Origin: Mesorhabditis belari
Taxonomy: Eukaryota > Nematoda > Chromadorea > Rhabditida > Rhabditidae
Reading direction: 5' to 3'
DNA: 64,000 nucleotides
Assembly: GCA_958450365.1 (NCBI GenBank)
Contig: CAUEEP010000910.1
Span: forward strand, 901,001-965,000
The notes under the pieces are model-generated. The model was not told where the DNA came from, did not search any database, and saw only the letters and a program-made list of their open reading frames with translations. Positions 56,594 to 64,000 of this stretch are shown in pieces (position 1 is the stretch's first letter; each line of letters opens with the position of its first letter). Both the position numbers and the translations under genes were made by a program.

Positions 56594-57311
56594 CCGAGAG
56601 CTAACGCGTGTAGTCTTGAACCATAGAAATAAAAATCTTTCGGACCTCGGCAATGGATTAGAACATCCGCTTGAAATTTGGCCAAAATCGAGCACGGAAT
56701 CGGGATCTATTCTTGTACTATCTCTTGCAAAATTTGCGCCGTTTTCGTCACTTTTATCATCTATCTTTTGATTTTCAGTTTTCTAAATGATCCTTTAAAA
56801 AAATCTAAAGCAGAGATCATTTTGGTGAAAAGAAGAGAAAGGGAAAAAAAGGTTGATGATGATGTGTTTTGTCAACGACAAAACTGGGAATGGAAAAGGG
56901 GAAATTGACCCGAGTCTAGGCGAAAATAGAAGGGGGAAAACCCCGCTTTTCATTGACAAAATCGGGGTTTTTCGGGAAAATGGACAAATCGTGGAGTTTT
57001 TTTTGAACTTTTTGAACCGTGCTAACCCAAATGAGCCTCAAAATATTTGCGAACAGTGATGTTAGAGCTATAGTGCATGATTTGGTTTTGGTTTTGGTGC
57101 ACTGTGATTACTTGTTTAATCAACTTCAAGCAAAGCTTCTAAAACTAAGCTTCAAGCAAAGCTTCAAGCTTCTAAAACGTGCTAAACTTTCTTAATTATC
57201 GTTATCGGTTACCGTAATCTTGCCTCTAGCTGCTGCTACTGCTTTAGCTGCTTTTATTCGACTCATTTTTTAGTTCGACCCTTGGGTTAGTCTTTTACTA
57301 GCATCTACACT

Positions 57312-57540
57312 ACTGGACAATGAAATATGATATTTGAAAAACGATCGCCACTTTCGCGCGTCTATAACTCCCTTGTCTTTACCGTATTTCTAAATATTAA
57401 TATTACCATTGTGTAGCCCTTGAAAAGAGCTTTCAGAAAATGTATAATACTAATAGTTTAAACTCAAAGACAAGGGAGTTACAGACGCGCGAAAGTGACG
57501 ATCGCTTTTCAAATATCATATTTCATTGTCTAGTACTGTA
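57312..57540. mobile_element. Tc1-like MITE (long TIR)
   Basis: Inverted arms of about 75 bp start TACAGTACTAGACAATGAAA (right end read inverted) and share GATATTTGAAAA, CGATCG and TTTCGCGCGTCTGTAAC. A solo arm recurs at 57640-57700, ending in the same CAGAGCTGTA-like terminus. Confidence 0.75.
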
Positions 57541-57860
57541 GATTCTCTCGGTACATTAGAATCATAGGGCTGGGCTCTTTTAAGCTCTTATGGGCTTCAT
57601 TCAGTTTCTATAGCTGACTTTGTTTTACTTACTATCAGTTACAGACGCGCGAAAGTGACGATCGTTTCTCAAATATCATATTTCATTGTCCAGAGCTGTA
57701 TATCTACATTTATATCAAAAGATTCAAAAAGTTGTTAATTTAGGTAGAAACTAGGGATAAAATTACGATAGATTACAGTAGAAAGAAGAGGTTGACAGAT
57801 TTTAGAAAACAAATAGGATAGAAAAATACGCACTCTATGATTGTGACAAATAGCCACGAG

Positions 57861-58265
57861 GAGTTGGGGAAAATTGTATTCAAACTACGTCTCTATTTTA
57901 TGCCCTCAATCCCGTAGCCTTCCCGTGTTCAATTAAATATCTTACATAGACGTTCTCCCCCATTTAAGCGATAAAATTTGTTGTTTCTCTTCTTTTTTTC
58001 AATTGTTGTAAGTTAAATCCACAAAATTGTGGTCAAGCTTGTTTTCCTTTTGCCTCTTGCTCATGTTATCACACGTGTTATCACGTGTTTAGTGTAAAAG
58101 TTGCCTAATTAGCACAAGTTCTGACTCGTCGGCAAGTTGGCATAAAGGTTCGGTGGTTTTTTTACACATTCAAAGTCCAGTTGAGAGAGCAAGGATAGCT
58201 CTAAACAAAGAAATAGCTGGCTATAGTGGAGAGAACTAAGCCTAGCAGAGAAATATGGCTTACAA
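57861..58265. repeat. dispersed repeat, copy 2 (copy 1 at 32064)
   Basis: Direct-orientation partner of 32064-32433; see that entry. Boundaries were judged by eye from loss of similarity. Confidence 0.75.
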
Positions 58266-58455
58266 TGACTTAATTTTGGATTCTAAATACGGTTATTATG
58301 CGGAAACAGTTTGGGGTAAAGTGGCTATTTTGATAAATCCATATCCATTTCACCAATCACTTCTGATATCGGGGATTAAGCTAGTTAGCTAAATAATTCG
58401 AAAGAGCTACAAGAAAAGGACTTAGACATGATGCTTATGCTTGAGCATAAGCATG

Positions 58456-58552
58456 ATGATATGGTTCCAATACGGTTCTAATATGGTTCCAATATGGTTC
58501 CAATATGGTTTTAATATGGTTCCAATATGGTTCCAATATGGTTCCAATCTTG
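58456..58552. repeat. ATGGTTCCAAT 11-bp repeat
   Basis: About eight tandem 11-bp units with occasional substitutions (ATGGTTTTAAT). The open frame across it (WFQYGSNMVPI) is an artefact. Confidence 0.9.
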
Positions 58553-59143
58553 TTCAGCAAAAACGAAAACACACCCTTTCTAGTCTATTCTTATTGTTCT
58601 ATTGTCCTATTGTTCCACAAATTGTCCTGCTAAAAATCGAGTTATGAGCGCCAGATGGGTGTGTTTTCATTTTTGAGGACTACCTGTGGAAATCCGCCAA
58701 TAAATTGAACAGAAAAATAGTAGCCAAGTTTGGTAAAGGATTTCTACAACCTTTATAGAAACCCTTTACCAAACCAGGAACTCTTCTCACTCAAATTTTA
58801 AAGCAAAGAACTTTTTGGGAAGAGTGCAGCTAAAGAAATATTATTGAAATTTGTAAATTTGTTTGAAAACAATCGAAAAGTTTGGGACAATTTTGGAAAA
58901 TTTTGGATTAGATTGACGGTTCCATCAACAAACAATCGTCGAATAAGAGAAATGAAAAGAGATAAAAGAGAGATAATTATACCGGTCGCTTTTTTTCTTT
59001 TCTCTTTTACACTCTTTGCCCTTTTGCCCTTTTGCCCTTTTTGCCCCAATGATGAAAGAGATTTATCATGAAATTTGATTTCTTTGATCGAATGACAGTA
59101 TCAAGAAATTATTAGGTGCTGCGCGAACGGTGATTTGCCGATT

Positions 59144-59402
59144 TTCAATGATATCAAACTTTGATCAAAAGATCCTGATGAACTGGAGAAACTGGAGAAA
59201 TTTCCTCCATTGGAGGGTTTGAAAAATTGATACTTGTCGATTTTCTTTGTCATTTAACAGTTATCGTCAAACTTTGCATTTTGTTTGATGATAACTGTTA
59301 AATGACAAAGAAAATCGACAAGTATCAATTTTTCAAACCCTCCAATGGAGGAAATTTCTCCAGTTCATCGGGATCTTTTGATCAAAGTTTGATATCATTG
59401 AA
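59144..59402. repeat. near-perfect ~120-bp inverted repeat (hairpin)
   Basis: The left arm (59144-59268) and right arm (59278-59402) are almost identical when inverted: GATATCAAACTTTGATCAAA, CCTCCATTGGAGGGTTTG and GACAAAGAAAATCGACAAGT occur in both. The centre is only about 9 bp. Differences are one substitution (CTGATG/CGATGA region) and one duplicated ACTGGAGAA in the left arm. A transcript would fold into one long hairpin. Confidence 0.85.
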
Positions 59403-59919
59403 AGTAACCTTTTCCAAGTGTCAAAAAGGATTTTTTGGGTATTATGATCTAGAAACTTTGGACTGTGAAACAAAAAAGAAAATTAAAAATGCTGCGGATC
59501 AATCTCTCTCTATTTTTTGCTATCATAGATTCTTATCATACCCCTTCCGATTGTTTCGATGATTTTGATGATTGGTTATTGAGCAATTCCTAACGCGAGG
59601 TAAATACAAGTTTTCTAGAGGAAAACACGCGCAAAACAAACTCTAAAAGTGCTGCTTGCAGAAAGCGCTTTAGGATTGATAACTTGGTTAATCAGTAGGA
59701 CATTTAAAGAATTGGAAGGACTTCAGTTACCTTAATACCCGTAATAATAGCGCCCCTTAACTGAATATCTTAATGTCTACGAGAAATCTCAAGATATTTA
59801 GCTTTGCCGATTTTTGCTTTTTAGCTTGCAACGATAACGTTTTCATTCAATTCTCCTTTTTACTGATTTTCTAACATTTCTCATTTGTTTTCTTTGATAA
59901 TTTCATTTTTTTAGGTTCG

Positions 59920-60401
59920 ATGAGCGATCACGAAAGCTGGGGTGACTTTGAAGCGTTTCGTGATCGACGTAAGCACGGACTAAAGGGATTCTTTGAAGAG
60001 GGACGAGAAAATCAACGTTAATTGAACGAAGAAGTGTACGAAGAATCGGACAAAATGGGACAAAGAGGCACGAGAAGTCGAACAAAGAAGCAAACGAGTG
60101 AACGGACAAGCCAAAGCGAATGAAAAAGGCAATCGATGCGAAGATGATGTTTGATGCTGAAAAAATAGCTAGCAAAGTCTCCGTTCATGCCGCTGCCAGA
60201 TTCTACAAAATGGATCGTGCTTGTGTCCAACGATACGTCAAACAAGCAAATGAACTGAGCAAAATGCACGAAAAATGAGCTCGATGGCGCGCTTTGACCT
60301 CAAAAGAGATTGATGAAGCTTTGGCAATATCGATTCTTGAAAAAAGGAGTGGAAAAAAGCGAGTGACCCGTCGAATGATCTGAAACGAAGCGGTTAATCG
60401 A
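59920..60401 (+). pseudogene. broken pogo-like transposase N-terminus
   Basis: A short frame 59920-60021 (33 aa) after a TTTTTTTAG is followed by 60120-60278, whose residues DAEKIASKVSVHAAARFYKM and RACVQRYVKQANELSK form a pogo-type first HTH. Past an in-frame TGA it continues as LTSKEIDEALAISILEKRSG and KKRVTRRMI, a CENP-B-type second HTH, before another TGA. The catalytic DDE part is not seen. A possible left end CCCGTAATAATAGCGCCCC lies at 59737 after a TA, but no right end was found. Confidence 0.65.
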
Positions 60402-60885
60402 TTTGCTGTTGACTGTTGCTGTTGATTTGCTGTTGATTCTATCCAACCGTGACTTCTTTTCAAGAGAATCTCTGCGATCCGGAAATGATCTATCAAAAAA
60501 GAATTGGGGAAACTTTTGTTTAAGAGAGATATTTTTGTGATTAACCGATTTGCGATCGGGTTTTTTCCATGAGAATGATTTGAATCTTAATCCACCGACG
60601 AAATCAAATCATGGATTTTCTCGCAAAACAAAAACGATTCTCCAATCGTTTCTCTTAAATCTTTCAATTTGAGCTGTCAATCCGATCAGATCAATTTCAC
60701 TTTTTTGTCTTTAGCGAATGAACCGCTTTGTCTCGGAAAAGCGTTCGAAGCTCTAAGAAATTTATGGTTTACTTACGATTTACAAAAGAAAATTGTGTTT
60801 TAGATATAAGAGATAATCGAATGATTGATTTTTGGTTGAAAATTCAATTGGATTTAACAATAAGGCCATATAGAATGGAATTAGG
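60402..60885. other. no gene seen
   Basis: AT-rich sequence probably representing the rest of the decayed pogo-like insertion or its flank. No recognisable DDE motif. Confidence 0.35.
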
Positions 60886-60887
60886 CT

Positions 60888-61107
60888 TGAACCTAGAGTA
60901 GGCTTAGGTTTGAACCTAGACTAGGCTTAGGTTTGAACCTAGACTAGGCTTAGGTTTGAACCTAGACTAGGCTTAGGTTTGAACCTAGACTAGGCTTAGG
61001 TTTGAACCTAGACTAGGCTTAGGTTTGAACCTGGACTAGGCTTAGGTTTGAACCTAGACTAGGCTTAGGATTGAACCTAGACTAGGCTTAGGTTTGAACC
61101 TATACCT
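60888..61107. repeat. 23-bp minisatellite AGGCTTAGGTTTGAACCTAGACT
   Basis: About nine copies, very uniform. Each unit contains the palindrome TAGGTTTGAACCTA or close to it. It abuts directly on a pogo-like MITE fragment. Confidence 0.9.
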
Positions 61108-61316
61108 AGACCAATACTGTAATAGTACCCCACCCCCCTCGTACAGTCGCGTAGTCGCAAAAGTTTTTTGTATTTCATTTTTTGCAAAGCACCCGCACTT
61201 TTAAAAAATGCGTCTTTGGTATCAAAAAATAGCCCTGAATTTCAGCTATTTTTTGACAACTAAGTGCGCATTGTAGTATAAACCAGTGTCGAGAAAAACT
61301 CGTTCAAAGCTATAGC
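61108..61316. mobile_element. pogo-like MITE, truncated copy (6343 family)
   Basis: Shares ATACTGTAATAGTACCCCAC, the TAGCCCTGAATTTCAGCTA segment and GTGTCGAGAAAAACTCGTTC with the copies at 6343, 6696 and 7450. The outermost CCGTAA is lost where it meets the 23-bp minisatellite. Confidence 0.75.
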
Positions 61317-62150
61317 CAAAATAAGGAGCCTGGCTCAGAAGAAAACCTGATCCAGTTGCAGCGGTTAAAAAACAATTGTACTCTGGTCTTATTAGTTGAC
61401 TTTTACTCTACTTTTACTTTACTTTTACTCCTATTCGTATGTAAATTGACAAATTTCAAAGCGAACTCTGCAATTCACCTATGGATTTTGTCTAGATCAT
61501 CCTCAGATGTTAACTGAATAGCTTATTGTGGCTTTTATTGATTATTGAATGGCTTACTATTTCAAAAAGAATCAAGTCTAGTTGGGGATCCATTTTGCTG
61601 ACCCCTACAGAGCCTTATGAATTTCTTAGGTTACCCAGAAAAAAGAAAAGAAGTTCTGTAAAAGGCAAAAAGGCTGCAAACAAATAAGTAAATAGATCTT
61701 TGAAAATTTCAAAGATTTAACAATCTTTAAAGGCTATTCGAATGATAAAAGGCAATAGCAAAAGGTAAAAGGCAAAAGGCAAAGAAGGCAAAGAAAAAGC
61801 AAAGAGGGCAAAGAAAATCAGAAAATGACAGAAATTGGGCGAATTTTGGGTAAATGATATCATCGAATCAAAAGGGAATAGACAGACAAATATCAAAAGA
61901 TCGGAAAAATTGCAAAGAAAGGGCTCTTTTCTAAGAGATAATTCAGGTACACTCAAGGTTTCTTAAAAAATTTTTTTTGTCGAAATTGTTTTGCACGTCT
62001 CGTTTAAGATCGTTGTTTAAGATTTCGGTAAAGTTATCCAAAGGGGATTCTATTATCTATTGACTTTGAAGACACAATTTTAGCATTAGCACGTCTCTAG
62101 GTAAAATTGGGAAGTTTTAAAATGAAAACTAGTGCATTTGGTGAATTCAA
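61317..62150. other. no gene seen
   Basis: AT-rich with a GGCAAAAGGCAAAGAAGGCAA run near 61755-61815; no exon chain. Confidence 0.4.
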
Positions 62151-62317
62151 TTTTGAGAAGATTCAAAAATTTCCCATTTCCCATTGCTCGTTTTTCGGGG
62201 GTGGGACAAATGCGACAAAGAGTCGACTGTAGTTAGGTCATTCTTTATCAGTCCCAATAAACAGACAACCAAATATCACTCCACTAAATAAGCAAAGAAC
62301 CTTACAATTAAAAAAAA

Positions 62318-62748
62318 CGGGGGTGGGACAAATGCGACCTTTTTTTGCGCACCTTTTTTTTTGCTGGAAAAGGCCTTAGGTCGTAGGTCGTAGAGCTTCG
62401 AAAATATTTCCATAGAAGGGAATCATATGCGTAGATTCCGAATTTCGACAAATCAGACCTCGCTGACACGTCAAATTTGGGCTAAAAGGCAAAAACTGCG
62501 GAAAAGCGTTAAGTTGCGTAGTTTTTGCCTTTTAGCCCAAATTTGACGTATCAGCGAGGTCTGATTTGTCGAAATTCTGAATCGACGCATACGATTCCCT
62601 TCTATGAAAACATTTTTGAAGCTCTACGAGCTCTACGACGGCTCTACGCTCTACGACCTACACCCTAAGGCCTTTTCCAGCAAAAAAAGGTGCGCAAATG
62701 TCCAGGTGCGCAAAAAAAAGGTCGCATTTGTCCCACCCCCAAAAACTC
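62318..62748. mobile_element. large fold-back element, GGGGGTGGGACAAATGCGAC ends
   Basis: Inverted arms of about 190-220 bp around a 20-bp centre (near 62510). Shared segments include GTGGGACAAATGCGACCTTT, AAATCAGACCTCGCTGA and CAAATTTGGGCTAAAAGGCA. The right arm has a small internal duplication (GCTCTACGA, GTGCGCAAA). A solo GGGGGTGGGACAAATGCGAC at 62199 is a third copy of the end. Non-coding. Confidence 0.85.
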
Positions 62749-63480
62749 TCATATAACACCACGGTGACAGAAGAAAGTTTTAATTTTATGCCAAAAATCT
62801 CATGGTGGTGGCCCATTTGGTCTTAGGGACCCCCGTTTTTCAACTTTTACACTGGTGCACTCTACAAAAGGATGATTTCCTCAAAAACCAAAAGAGTTTA
62901 CAGTTTTTTCGTTTCGATATTTCGAATCTATGAACATTTTTTCACTAGATTCATAAGTTTATTTAAAGATTTAAAAGTAAATTCGTTTTTTATAAGTCTT
63001 TAAACGTGATTGCTATGAAAAAATGAAATTTGTTAAAAATTTGGCTCATTTTTGTTAGCCAAGATAGCCAAGATAGCCAAGATAGCTCGCATTTGTAATA
63101 ATAGAGCTCAAAAAGCACTCCTTTTATATTATGTAACTCTAAAAACGTATTAGTGCAGAAACAAAAACGGAAAAAGAAGATTTTTAGAGACTCAAAATTA
63201 GAATTTAACTCTTTTTCAGCATAGCATTTTTGTACTGCTTGGCTGGGGTTGTTAAAGTCATTCAAAGATGTTATATTTCTTCTATTCTATGTAAAATTAC
63301 ATGTAGATTTTATGATTAATTGCTGTTTTTCAGCTTAGGGATTGTATTGTCTTAGAAAGCCAAGGAGATGCACAGGGTCACCAGAAATAACCCATCCTTA
63401 CATTTTAACCTCTCAAAACTCTCTAGATAATACACCTAAACAAAAATGACTTATGAATATATGAAGAAGACATCCTTAGG
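62749..63480. other. no gene seen
   Basis: AT-rich; short GATAGCCAA repeats at 63057-63085 only. Confidence 0.4.
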
Positions 63481-63527
63481 AACTTAATCATGAAAATTTG
63501 TTTCTCTAGGACGATCCTGCTTTTTAC

Positions 63528-63722
63528 AGGATTGTTCTAGAGATCCTAGATTGCAGGATTGTCCTAGAGATCCTAGATTGCAGGATCGTCCTAGAGATTC
63601 TAGATTGCAGGATCGTCCTAGAGATTCTAGATTGCTGGATCGTCCTAGAGATTCTAGATTGCTGGATTGTCCTAGAGATTCTAGATTGCAGGATCGTCCT
63701 AGAGATCCTAGATTGCAGGACA
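63528..63722. repeat. 27-bp minisatellite AGGATCGTCCTAGAGATTCTAGATTGC
   Basis: Seven copies of 27 bp (9 codons, hence open frames in several registers on both strands) with paired substitutions such as ATCC/ATTC. The unit contains CTAGA palindromes. Confidence 0.9.
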
Positions 63723-64000
63723 CAAAAGTAGGCTAGGCGCATAGCCTTCTCAGGCCGCTTCTTTTTCTCAAGAAAAGTCCCTCGTTCTTTACGCCCAAAA
63801 TATGGATTAAGTTCAAGCTTTCACTGTTAGAATTGTTAATCATTTAGCAAACTATAAAAAGGTATCCGAGTGAGCATAGGAATAAGTTCTAATTTTTAGG
63901 CTCGGACACGAGTAAAGAGTAAAGAACGAGGCACTTTTCTTGAGAAAAAGAAGCGGCCTGAGAAGGCTATGCGCCTAGCCTACTTTTGTGTCCTGCAATC
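63716..64000. repeat. inverted repeat cut by the window end
   Basis: The segment from the last 27-bp unit (GATTGCAGGACACAAAAGTA, then GGCTAGGCGCATAGCC, TCAGGCCGCTTC and CCTCGTTCTTTAC, 63715-63793) is repeated inverted at 63921-64000 with hardly any change. The match still holds at the last base, so the repeat, possibly with an inverted copy of the minisatellite, continues outside. Confidence 0.85.

Noticed and set aside
59302..59562. 86-codon + strand frame starting inside the 59-kb hairpin
   Set aside because: No domain or splice context was found; about half lies in the inverted arm and the frame can be chance.

Overview
The window looks like AT-rich nuclear DNA from a nematode. The evidence is many very short introns (about 40-90 bp) with TTTTCAG-type acceptors, a choline-kinase-like (DUF1679/CHK) gene of the type expanded in nematodes, an SLC17 transporter closest to the nematode branch, and a heavy load of Tc1/mariner and pogo-like remnants. 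This is inferred from gene content; no database was searched. No bacterial genes, rRNA or CRISPR array were seen.

Four spliced genes can be rebuilt exon by exon with every reading-frame phase matching. On the + strand, 14837-21476 holds a 20-exon gene (about 728 aa). It joins a CUE-like helix, a TRIAD3/RNF216-like RING1 plus IBR zinc module, and a PARP6/8-like ADP-ribosyltransferase domain. This apparent ubiquitin/ADP-ribose fusion is the most unusual item in the window. On the + strand, 23393-26149 is a 12-exon CDK1/2-type kinase (328 aa) with PSTCIRE in place of PSTAIRE. On the - strand, 26311-29985 is a 13-exon CHK-like kinase (419 aa), convergent with the CDK. On the - strand, 42213-51877 is a 12-exon SLC17 (MFS) anion transporter (473 aa). 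A weaker - strand fragment (12561-13039, at least 115 aa) may be the 3' end of another gene.

The rest is repeat-dominated. 1-12.5 kb holds AGCTTT-rich and purine-rich tandem arrays and pogo-like MITEs. The introns of all four genes carry mobile DNA: deleted mariners, long fold-back elements, a pogo-like element with an intact DNA-binding ORF inside the CHK gene, and two copies of a 1.1 kb compound mariner repeat inside the SLC17 gene. 30-42 kb and 52-64 kb contain no convincing cellular gene. They hold fold-back elements, dimeric palindromic MITEs, inverted or dispersed repeat pairs, tRNA-like pseudogenes and many minisatellites with 9-27 bp units.

The four main genes do not form an operon or an obvious pathway. 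Their proximity is probably ordinary nematode gene order, expanded by transposons.
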